From the NCBI RefSeq assembly GCF_901000735.1, contig NC_081551.1, positions 12,191,604-12,255,603 on the forward strand: a stretch of DNA of 64,000 nucleotides. Direction: 5' to 3'. The stretch comes from Corylus avellana (lineage: Eukaryota > Streptophyta > Magnoliopsida > Fagales > Betulaceae). Shown piece after piece: positions 48,890-58,894 of the stretch. Made by a program: the position numbers and the translations under genes. The notes under the pieces are model-generated. The model was given only the letters and a program-made list of their open reading frames with translations. It was not told the origin of the DNA and did not search any database. Numbering within the stretch: the stretch's first letter is position 1; the number at the start of each line of letters is the position of its first letter.

Positions 48890-49897
48890 GCATACCTGTT
48901 GGTAAATGAATAGGATCACAATGAAGCTCTCAGTCTATTTAATTGAATAAATAGATTGATCACATACTTACCTATATTATTGTGCTAAATACATGGTAGG
49001 AATTAATAAATAGATAGGTACCTCTTGTAGTCGAAAGTGGCATCTATCTATTCAACGCTTAATAAAACCATACAAAAATCATTCCACAAGTTCAGTACTT
49101 ACAAAAACCATACACCATTCCAACTATTCCATACTTACAAAAACTTACACCATTCCAACTACTTGATACTACAAAAATTATACACTACCATTACACAACT
49201 ACATACTCAAAAGGTAGTATCATCTACTAAAAGAACTAGTTGAACAAAAAAGAGTAGTGCTTTCAAAAAGAAATAAAACAGCATGTTCAATTGCCTAGTC
49301 GAAGATGTTGAAACCTGTATCTTGTAGCAAAACAAATTTATAAGTTAGCATATAAACAAACTTGCGTAAATTATAAAAAGCTTTAAAAAAATGAAAAGAT
49401 AAGGTGGACAAGCAAGTACATAATTTCTTTTGACAATGGAAAAAAAAAAATTGAGACTGGGAGAGAGAAACAGAAAAAATCTAGGTTCTTATAAGCAAAA
49501 CGTTACACAATCAAAAGTGCCACCACCAATAGGTGCTAATGCCAACTTCTCTGTCCCAACTGCAATAAACTTTGTGATTTCTTGTGAACCCTACAAGTAT
49601 TTAATAGTTTTGACACTTACAAATATATAAATCAAAGGCAATGGAGCTTCTACAATTTAATGTGTACCTGAGTCATTACACTATCTTCAATTCCAATTAC
49701 ACGACCGTGATGAATACAAGTTGTCAAATTCAATGGAACTTAACTTGTGTTCATTTCTTCTTCTTGTATTGATTCACATGTCTTCAATTAAATAAAGTGC
49801 CAAGTGTTTTACAATATGCATGAAATTTTTTTGGATGCAGAACCAATTTTAGTAAGTATAATTAAGCACACGTAAAGAAAGAAAAATAATGTGAAAC
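48890..49897 (-). repeat. Inverted copy of the transposase 3' flank
   Basis: It reads on the minus strand directly downstream of the transposase tail at 49898-50230, in the same order as 45350-45850 follows the second transposase. It therefore represents the 3' end of a third, oppositely oriented MULE copy. Confidence 0.6.
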
Positions 49898-50230
49898 CTA
49901 ATTTTTTCTTCTCTTCTGTTTGGCAAGGAATTTATTCAGTTGTTTCTTTTTTGCTTGTTCCACAATCCTTTTAACTATAAGCACCTTCCTTTTTGATAGT
50001 CGCACCTTCCTTTGAGTTGCCACACTACCTTCATTACTTGTAGAGAATGCACATTTGCAGTGATGGGAAGGTTGACTGGATTCAAACCTTGAGCCGTTGT
50101 ACTTCAGCATTAACACGTGTATAACACGCATGACATCCATGTAATGCTCATCGCTTAATGCTGTAACCACTGCTATTTGAAGAAACTTTTGCAACAAGCT
50201 GTGATATCTTTCTTTGTAATGGTTGCCCAT
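49898..50230 (-). pseudogene. C-terminal tail of a third FRS-type transposase
   Basis: A 110-residue open stretch (RYHSLLQKFLQIAVVTALSD, then DEHYMDVMRVIHVLMLKYNG) aligns with the tail of the 42720 copy (RYDCLLKNGSELATLTSTSE, then DVMRCVDMLLAKYKCSG). It ends in a Lys/Arg-rich segment. None of the FAR1, MULE or SWIM domains is present upstream on this strand. It is a fragment left by rearrangement inside the outer MULE. Confidence 0.7.
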
Positions 50231-51453
50231 TGTCTCTGAAGGATAACCATCATGTTGATATTATTAAGAATTTATAATAGAAAAATTCAAATCCTACTGT
50301 CTCAAAGAAATATTATTACTATCAAACACATGTTATCCCGAAAGTAATGAATAAAACAAATATATGGAAACTCTACTTTCTGTCTGTCTAGAAACAAAGA
50401 GTAGGGCCCTATTATTATAAGTTCATAAACAACCTCCACCTTTGGTCTCTCACTATATAAACATTGACAATAATGGAAGTGTTACATGTGCCATTTTAGG
50501 TTTAAGATTGGACCCCACCACACACACGCTTCTCACTCGGGAAACTCCCCCAACATCACTACTATCATCACCACCACTCTCCAATATCATTCATCATTGA
50601 CCACATCCCTCATCTTTTAATATTTGATTATAAATAAATAAAAGAAACCCCAAACTCAAGAAAAAGAAAGGTTGCACATCTATCATATTGTAATTGTTTG
50701 CATTTATAGCGATGCAAGTTCAATATATGTATATATTTATATATCATTCATCAACAAGATAACAAAAGCAAACACATGGGTGTGAAACAATTACCAATTT
50801 CCTCCATTTTAATGGCCCTCCATTTATGAATGGTTTGCGGGTGACTACAGGTATTCAAGGTTTACTTTATAAAAGTGGATCAAAATGGCACTGCTTTAAA
50901 GAGATTCCATGTTTTTCCTTCATTGATATGGCAGCTATTTGTTGATTTGTCAAGATTATCCTTCCCCCATTTAAGATCCAAGAACTTCCTAAGTATTACT
51001 TTTGCCGGGAGAGTTTAATCTACATCTAATTTTTTTGTTTATTTAGAAGTTAACATAAGGAACCTTTTCTAGCCATTTCCCAGGCTCCATCACTCCGTAA
51101 TTAATGAGATGAGTGGAGTTCAATCATGCTTTTCTCTTTACTAGCAAGTTTTTATACATGGGAGTACATCCAATAGGAATAGGAAGCTTACACATGGACA
51201 ACGTTCAGCTACACAACTCAACACAACATTACAAAGTTAACTAACAACATATTAAGTTAACAAAAGACATAGAACTTAATTAAACATTGTTAGAGAAATC
51301 TCCAATTCAATCTCTCATAAGAATGATAAGGATAAAGATAAAGATCAAACAAGAGACATCCTCAACTCAAGCTCTCATCAGAACGATAAAGATGAAGATC
51401 ACAACAATTCAAGCATTAGATAATTCTTACAATCACTTATTATTGTGTACAAC
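50231..51453. other. Non-coding right part of the outer MULE
   Basis: AT-rich DNA. Nothing recognisable is coded, and no TIR, LTR or structured RNA was found here. Confidence 0.4.
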
Positions 51454-51565
51454 ACTTATCTTATCTAGCTCATAGAGTTTTACTTGTTTATAATTTGTAA
51501 TTGCTATGTACTTATCTTATCTAATTCATAGAGTTTTACTTGTTTACAATTTGTAATTGCTTCTA
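51454..51565. repeat. 56-bp direct tandem duplication
   Basis: Two adjacent copies of a unit beginning acttatcttatct and ending gtaattgct (starts at 51454 and 51510) differ at a few positions. It lies near the right TIR of the outer MULE. Confidence 0.75.
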
Positions 51566-51780
51566 TTTTCTTGTAACGAACACTGTTATAAATATCGAGA
51601 CTTAGCCTAAGGTAAGGCAACAACAAATTTTATTTTTCAAAATTCTATAAACATAAAATGAGCAAGGCTATAAACAGTAAATTCTGCATTTCCAGCACTT
51701 TAACCTCAACACACCCATTACAATTACAATTTATGAGGATTAGTGTTCAAAGTGAAAAATTTTGCAGAGTGTGAGCTTAC

Positions 51781-51944
51781 CACAATTTGGGGCAGCAACT
51801 GATGAAGGAGCGACCGAAGGGGATTGGCCATGACTAGGGGTAGCAGCAAGTGGACGCGTGGCCGTATCTGTCGAGCTGCGGCTTGCAGAACGAACTGCGT
51901 CGGTGGCCTTCCAGGCGTTCGTGGAGCCCATTGTTAGTTCCATT
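51781..51944 (-). other. Possible first coding exon driven from the right TIR
   Basis: On the minus strand an ATG (51942-51944) opens MELTMGSTNAWKATDAVRSA, which stays open to APNCG. It then meets a donor-like gtaagc at about 51780. The composition is GC-rich compared with its surroundings. It begins just inside the right TIR, so a transcript starting in that TIR would include it. I do not recognise the protein; it could be another captured exon. Confidence 0.3.
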
Positions 51945-52027
51945 GTGGTAGTGGAGGTAGTAGTTGTAGGCGGTGATGAAGATGACGGACTAGGGAGCAT
52001 TTTAGGTTTTAGAAAAAATGAGGGTTT

Positions 52028-52492
52028 TGGGGGAAGAGCTGCCTCTCGTGGGGGAATGGGTTCCAGCCAGAGTTGATGGAAGGAAGTGGAGGTGGTCGTT
52101 GTCGGCGGTGATGGTGGGGAGAGGAGAGGACGCACGGTGCCCGTGGGGGGAGAAAATGGGTTGGGGAAGAAAAATGGGGAAAGGAAAGGGTTTGGGGTCA
52201 ATCAGCAGCAGTGACGGTGGGAGAGAGGAGATCATGGCGCCGGTTTCGGTGGGGATCACGGCGCCGGTGCCAGTGGAAAGAGAATTTGGGTGGAGGGAGA
52301 ATGGGGTGGAGGGAAAATGGGTTTGGGGGGGAAATTTTTTGGGGTGGGGGGATGAAATGGTCAGGGACGCACCTGTTGTTGAGATTTTGATTTTGATTTT
52401 TTTTTTTTTTAAATTTGGTGCAAATGTGGCACATGCCATGTCACCGACGTGCGTACTGTTCATGCACGCCGGTGTCCACTAAATCACTATTC
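52028..52492 (-). repeat. Right terminal inverted repeat of the outer MULE
   Basis: It is the reverse complement of 28029-28474, with small indels in the C/G-rich middle. The perfect 9-bp target duplication gatttcata follows at 52493-52501. Confidence 0.85.
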
Positions 52493-52719
52493 GATTTCAT
52501 AATCTAATTTTGTGGGCTAGAAATTTGATTCATGGAAGTTATTGTGGTTGTAGGAGCAGTTTTTTCTTATTCATTTCATTTGTTATATCGTGTGATTGGA
52601 ACTGAATCACAATTTTGATGGTCTAATAAAATTAATCTTTTATTATTATATTCGTTATACTGTTATCCTAATTTGATATGGATATATTCCGTACTTACAA
52701 GAAGGGTGTTAATTTTTGA

Positions 52720-53105
52720 AAGCAAACATTTATCTTGGTTTAGAAGTTGGAGGCATCTCTCAGAAATTTCCTTCCGAAAAAAGATTATTTTATTTCTATT
52801 TGATTTTGAAATGATTGTTTTTGTGATAGGGATTGAAAGCCAAAGTCATATTTCATACTAAATGCTTCATTTATCTGCAATTTTAAATTATTTGTTCTTA
52901 ATTAAACCTTTCAACTGCTTGTCAGTGCCTTTGACCCTAGGCCTTAGCTTGTTTGGTAAGTTTAGGTTATGATCCTATCAAAAAACTGCTTTGCAAGTCC
53001 TCAGCTTTGATGCTCTTCTCTGTTTATCTTAGTTACAAAAAATTGAGATTGCAGTTAGCATTTTATTCTTGTTCTTGCAAATAGATAATGAACATGGATA
53101 CTATG
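52720..53105 (+). repeat. Dispersed repeat, copy 2
   Basis: Same orientation as 25516-25930, with shared blocks gtttagaagttggaggcatc and aggttatgatcctatcaaaa. Its second half (from 52837) is duplicated again at 54099-54400. Confidence 0.7.
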
Positions 53106-53144
53106 AGAGCGTATATTGTGCTTGAGTAATGGATAAAAACTGAA

Positions 53145-53745
53145 GTAGTACTTCTTTCTGAAAAGCTACGTCAGCACCATTAAAAAATTGACATGTGTTC
53201 ATATACTAATTAAAAATAAAAATTAAAAATTTTAAAATTAAAAATATTAAAAAATTAGGAAAAAAAATACAAGGGAAAGAGGTTGGCCTTTGGGGGTAGC
53301 CGAATCACCCCCCATGGCCAATTGATAATAATAATAATAATAAATTAAAAAAAAAAATTAAAAAAAAAAGGAAAGGGGTGGCCGAACCACCCCCATGGCC
53401 TTTATGGGTGGTTTGGCCACCCCCAGACCGACCAGTCTAGGGTGGCCGAAACCACCCCAAGCCAAATGGGGGTGGTCAGGCCACCCCCAATAGCCTTGGA
53501 GGTGGAGCCACCCCCAAACTGGCAAGGGGTGGCTGCTAGAGCCCACCCCCATGGGGGTGGCCGGCCACCCCTAAGGGAAAAATGGGGGTGGGCCGGGTGG
53601 CTAGTGGTGCGAGCCACCCCTTTCCCCATTTTTTTTTTTTAAAAAAAAATTTAATTTATATTTTGTATTTTTAATTAATATATGGATATGTATCGATTTT
53701 TTAATAGTACTAATGTGGCTTTTTGCCAAATTTTGAACGGAATTT
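53145..53745. mobile_element. TIR element with GGCCACCCC core, copy A
   Basis: The arms gtcagcaccattaaaaaatt and, inverted, attagtactattaaaaaatc flank a core (53270-53640) made of ggtggcc/ggccacccc units in both orientations. It is non-coding. Confidence 0.6.
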
Positions 53746-53867
53746 AGACGAGGATACCATCTCCGTTTTTTGCGATTATCCAGGTACCATTTGTAATATG
53801 AATTAAAATCAAGGGGGCAAAAAATAAAGTTGTTAAACTACAGAGGGTTGAAAGGTATGGACAGAAA

Positions 53868-54097
53868 TTTCCTTCAAACCGGTTTGGAGGAAATGTCGAT
53901 ACGGTATACATAAAATAATCTCAGAAATTGATACATAAGCACGTTTCAAAATGCAGCGTTAAATTAACTTAATTAATAGCAGTTTACTAATTTAGACTAA
54001 ATTTAATGTACTTTTTAAATGTTTATAGACACTTGACACTATTTTATATGGTTTTTAGGATATTTCCTCAATATCGGTTTAGAGAAAATTTATGTCT
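53868..54097. mobile_element. Palindromic MITE, copy A
   Basis: The left arm cagaaatttccttcaaaccg is inverted at the right end (atcggtttagagaaaatttatgtctg). An internal ccaaaccggtttgg palindrome lies near 53876. Confidence 0.55.
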
Positions 54098-54404
54098 GAA
54101 AGCCAAAGTCATATTTCATACTAAATGCTTCATTTATCTGCAATTTTAAATTATTTGTTCTTAATTAAACCTTTCAATTGCTTGTCAGTGCCTTTGACCC
54201 TAGGCCTTAGCATGTTTGGTAAGTTTAGGTTATGATCCTATCAAAAAACTGCTTTGCAAGTCCTCAGCTTTGATGCTCTTCTCTGTTTATCTTAGTTACA
54301 AAAAATTGAGATTGCGGTTAGCATTTTATTCTTGTTCTTGCAGATAGATAATGAACATGGATACTATGAGAGCGTATATGGTGTTTGAGTAATGGATAAA
54401 AACT

Positions 54405-54564
54405 GAAGTAGTAATTCCATCCAAAAAGCCATGTCAGCACCATTAAAAAATTGACATGTGTTCATACACTATTAAAATTAAAAAATTAAAAAATTAGGAA
54501 AAAAAATACAGGGGAAAGGGGTTGGCCTTTCGGGATAGCTGAATCACCCCCCCATGGCCAATTG

Positions 54565-54604
<40 letters not shown>

Positions 54605-54940
54605 TATTTTTTTTAAAAAAAAAAAAAAGGAAAGGGGTGAACCAACCAAAGGCCATGAAGCCGACCACCCCGACCATTCAGGTTAGAGCGAAACCACCCG
54701 GGCAAATGAGGTGGTGGGGCCACCCACTGACATGAGGTTGGAGCCACCTAACAAGGAGGCTGGCCACCCCTAAGGGCAAAATGGGGGTGGCTAGTGGCAC
54801 GAGCCACTCCTTTCCCCATTTTTTTTTTTTTAAAAAAAATTTATTTTTAGTTTGTATTTGTAATTAATATATGAATATGTGTCGATTTTTTAATGGTACT
54901 AACGTGGCTTTTTGCCAAATTTTGAATGGAATTTAGACCG
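54405..54940. mobile_element. TIR element with GGCCACCCC core, copy B
   Basis: Second-unit counterpart of 53145-53745, with an (AAT)n run at about 54567-54602 and a more decayed GC-rich core. Confidence 0.6.
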
Positions 54941-55044
54941 AAATATCATCTCCATTTTTTGTCATTACCCAAGTATCATTTGTAATATGAATTAAAATTG
55001 AGGGGACAAAAAATAAAGTCATTAAACTACAGAGGGTTGAAAGG

Positions 55045-55281
55045 TATGGACATAAATTTTCTCCAAACCGGTTTGGAGGAAATATCCTCCAAATTATGTA
55101 AAATAATGCCAAGTGTCTATAAACATTTAAAATACACATTAAATTCTTAACTTCATTAATAACAGTTTATTAATTTAGACTAAATTTAATGTCTTTTAAA
55201 TATTTATAGACACTTGACACTATTTTATATGATTTTGAAGATATTTCTTCAATACCGGTTTTGAGAAAATTTCTGTCTGAA
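55045..55281. mobile_element. Palindromic MITE, copy B
   Basis: Second-unit counterpart of 53868-54097. The arms ccaagtgtctataaacattt and aaatatttatagacacttga are inverted repeats. The outer parts show ccaaaccggtttgg and ataccggttttgag. Confidence 0.6.
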
Positions 55282-55389
55282 AGGCATTTAATCCTTCTTT
55301 TAATTTTATCTTTCGCGGCATCCCAATTAATTTTCATCCACCCCCAACAAGGTGCTTTCCATCGATGATTCCCCCATCCCTTCTTGTTT

Positions 55390-55960
55390 CAATTGCAGTC
55401 TTAACTGGGCATCCTTGTAAGCCACAAGGGGACTACATTGCTTTACGTTCAAGTTGGTTCGGATGGCAAAACTCCCTCCCACGGATCAAGGAATTTCTTC
55501 TAAACCATAGACTTCTTGCAACCAGCGCCGATGCTTCAAAATCATTCATATCTAGCCTACTCTTATTAGAGTCCACTACATGGAGAAACTCTATCATGTG
55601 TCCCTGACATATAATACAATTTCATAAAATATGCCCTATTGATATTGAGAGGCCAAGCCACATATGGGACATAACAAATCAGTCATAATTTTACCTTTAA
55701 ATAAATTATATTTTGTAAGCGGCACATTATTGCATGCCCTGCACATGAAAATTTTGGCAGCATTCACCACCTGTACCCATAAAACTTCCTAGAGGATAGG
55801 CACTTCCAACGTAAATTCTATATTGGCGGTGCACTTCCACCTGTACCATTATTGGGACTACTGGGAATCTGGCCAATTGATGATGCACCCTTCTACCCAA
55901 ACACCTCCTTGAGCCGAGAAAATTCCACCATTTTGAGTCTATGATTATTATAGTAAAATA
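55390..55960 (-). pseudogene. LINE remnant (zinc-binding RT C-terminal region)
   Basis: The minus strand reads LNAAKIFMCRACNNVPLTKY at about 55680-55770. This is the plant LINE zf-RVT motif (usually LPxKVKxFxWRACxNxLPT). LCPICGLASQ follows, then LWFRRNSLIRGREFCHPNQL near 55440-55530. Stops and frame changes are frequent. No LINE 3' tail is seen. Confidence 0.6.
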
Positions 55961-57024
55961 AAATATCATTTCTCAATATATATATATATATATATACTCC
56001 CAACATATCATATATAGTTATTAATGGTCGTAGATTTGTGGGACCCAATAAATTAGATTTTGTTTTGATCCATGATCTCACTAAGCTACATGTCGGTACC
56101 ATGTTTCCGCGTTACAGTTGTCGAATTTCGATGCGACAATTTTGCTTTGAAAAATGGAAATAAGATTTTTTTTTATTTTTTTATTTGTTTAATCAAGTTC
56201 ATCAATCAGCTCGATCTTGACATCATCGCAGCAAATTGCTGCTTAAAAATCGTCTCTACCATTGGAGCCCTCTCTCACTTATTCAAATAAAAATAAAAGT
56301 TAAATTATAAAAAAGAAAAATATATTTTTTTAAAATTTAAAAAATCACTTTTAAAATGAACCAAATATTAAATTCTTTATATTTTTTTTCTACTTTAGTT
56401 AAATATTGTTTTTTTTATTCTTAGTAAATAAGAGAGATAAAGAAAATAAATATATAAAATTAAAAAACTAAACGACTTTACTTTTTGACACTTGGTATTT
56501 TGAAAGTCTCATCGGTTAAGTTAAATTTGAAATAGAATAAAAAAATTGTTAAATGACTTTTTTATAAACTTTTTCAAATATTTAAAAAGGTAGATAGAGA
56601 TGCTCTTACGTACTACAAGCATTAACCACTTGGTGGATAGCTTTTCTAAAGTTACATTAAGCTTATTATTACGTTGTTTTGCTATCAAAGTTTTTATTTA
56701 TTTTTTAATTTTTTTTAGAAAAAACTTACAAAAAAATGTCTCAAGTCTTACGCTCACAGTAGATCGAATCTTATATATTTTTCTCTAAATGAAAGGAAAA
56801 CCATTGAACAAAAATATCATAAGCTTCTTTTAGTTAACCATTCTTTGTTTTTAATATGCATGCTATCTGGAATGCAATATTAAAATAAATAAATCAATTT
56901 TGCTTAAGGTAAAACTCCTAAGAGAACGATGGACAAACAAAATTTTAGCTTAAAACTTCACTTTTTTTTTAAAGGTTAAATACTTTATTAGTATTTAGGT
57001 TTGGACATTTTTATTTTTTATCAC
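55961..57024. other. AT-rich intergenic DNA
   Basis: It contains an (AT)n run near 55976-55996 and no recognisable gene. A tagagatgctctta motif at about 56592-56607 resembles the end of common plant MITEs, but no partner end was found. Confidence 0.4.
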
Positions 57025-57530
57025 CCGCGGTTTAAATCCTATTATAAATAGTATATGACTTATGGGAAAAGATTAACTTAGTACCTGTTCCGTTACACTT
57101 TGTTATACGTGTCATCACATAGAAATGCCACGTGTCCTAAAAAATTAAAAATAATTAAAAAATTAAAACCTAAAAAAACCAATGAGAGTTTATGGGGTGG
57201 CCTGGCCACCCCATTTTGGACATCAGCCACCCCCAAGGCTAGTCTAGGGGTGGCCAAACCACCCCCAAGCCACCCCTAATGGCCAAAATGGGGGTGACTG
57301 GCCACCCTTGTTGCCCATAATAGGGTGGTCGGGACACCCCATAAATTTTCAATTTTTTTTTTTTTTTAATATTATTATTTTTAAAATATTTTTTAGGACA
57401 CGTGATATGTCTATGTGACGATACATGACATTCTGTTAGTTTGAGCTAATAAAACCTTATAGAGGTATTAAGTTGGTCTTTTCTGGTAAGTCAATGTACC
57501 ATTTATGATAGGATTTAAATCCCATGTGAG
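57025..57530. mobile_element. MITE with ~120-bp TIRs and GGCCACCCC core, copy C
   Basis: The left arm (57025-57150, ggtttaaatcctattataaa, then cacgtgtcctaaaaaatt) is inverted in the right arm (57395-57530, ttttttaggacacgtg, then ataggatttaaat). The core 57195-57345 consists of ggtggcc/ggccacc units. Its TIRs differ from those of the elements at 23668 and 53145. Confidence 0.7.
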
Positions 57531-57632
57531 AAAGAAAGGAAAAGAAAAGAAAAAAAAAAAAAAATTCAAACCCAGGTACTAATAAAGGGATTCGGATCCC
57601 CTGGAATCCCTAATACAGTATTTAACTATTTC

Positions 57633-57670
<38 letters not shown>

Positions 57671-58854
57671 ATTCAATTTTTTATTTTTATTTTAATTAAT
57701 CTCTCTCTCTCGCATCCCATCTATGGCTCGCCACTCGTGAATGAAGCTTGCCGCTAAAACTTCATCCATCATTAACATGAACTCAATGACTCACTGAAAA
57801 AATATATCTCAAAAGATATAACGAAAATGTCTTTAAAACAAGTATCATGAAAAGCATAATATAAAATTATGTTGTTTGCAAGACGACAACAATAGCTCTA
57901 AGAAAAGTGAGCTTATTGATGGGTTGATTTGAATGTTCCTCCTAGATTTGAGACCTCTAAACTTTCTCTTCGGGTTTTTTCTTTTTTCTTTTAATAGTTT
58001 ATATAGATATTACAAAGTTGGAGGGTCACAGCAAAAGAAGAGAATATCTTGTTATTATCGGGAACAACTAAAATGCCTTGAGGTCAAAGGCAGTAACTGG
58101 TCCCCAGTAACTTTCTCGGCCATTAAAACCAAATAAATAAATAAGCTTTCAAGGTAATTACCAAAATGTTTATTAAATAAATAATAATAATAAAAAAAAA
58201 AAAACCCATTACCTGGATAAATCATGTGTCGTAACCGGACTATTTTTTAGCAATCACGTGCTGGTAGGTCATGTCAGCTTGCCAGGTAATGTGACTAATG
58301 TCCTTTCCACTGGCCCAGTTTCTTTGACAGTAAGGCTTGGAAATTAAGGAAAGCTGAAATGTTTGGTGCTTTCTTTTTAACTTTTTACTTTTTTTTTATT
58401 TTTGGTCCTTTTTCGTATAAAAGATATGTAAATTTATTATTAAATCGGTGAGATCTACAATGAAGATCTTACTAATTTAACCATAAATTTTTTAAAAATC
58501 AACCAAAAAAATAATACCAAACAAAAAAATAGTAAAAAATAGAAATATCTTTGTATTCGCCAACCAAACAGTTGAACAAAGACCATATATAGTAACATGT
58601 TACCATCAATATGTTGAGGTTGGGTGAAACCTGTAGACTATTGTGTCAAGTATTATTTCCCTGTTCGTCAAAGAAAGCAAAGTCTGACATAAACATCAGC
58701 ATTTTCAATCCCATGCCCATGACCATGAGAGCTGTTGCCGTTGGTCATAATTTCTCCTTAGAATCCGCGTCTCGCTCTCTACAGAACTTATATATATATA
58801 TATATATAAGTTCTATGTAACGGCATGTACCCTTCTCATCAGAATTAATGTATA

Positions 58855-58894
<40 letters not shown>

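Larger units (their letters stand above)
28029..52492. mobile_element. Very large Mutator-like element (outer MULE) with captured gene and nested MULE
   Basis: The perfect 9-bp direct repeat gatttcata flanks the element (28020-28028 and 52493-52501), the size made by Mutator transposases. Inside it, the terminal inverted repeats begin gagtagtgatttagtgg (left) and gaatagtgatttagtgg (right, inverted) and stay alignable for about 450 bp. The cargo is a G-box-binding-factor gene fragment (30206-31590), a FAR1/FRS-type transposase relic (42720-45186) and an inverted transposase tail (48890-50230). An inner MULE accounts for 31627-42402. Without it, this element would be about 13.7 kb. It looks like a Pack-MULE-type transducing element that also kept its transposase. 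Confidence 0.85.
52837..55285 (+). repeat. Tandem duplication of a ~1.2-kb composite block
   Basis: Unit 1 is 52837-54098 and unit 2 is 54099-55285. Both run in order: gaaagccaaagtcatatttc repeat, TIR element with GGCCACCCC core, ctacagagggttgaaaggta, palindromic MITE, and finally a gtctgaaag junction. The second unit starts exactly where the palindromic MITE of the first ends. They differ by many substitutions, so the duplication is not recent. Confidence 0.75.

Noticed and set aside
52002..52482. Long ORFs on both strands of the right TIR
   Set aside because: Mirror of the left TIR; compositional openness only.
53358..53642. Similar Gly/Pro-rich ORFs on both strands
   Set aside because: Same repeat-core artefact as at 23835-24290.
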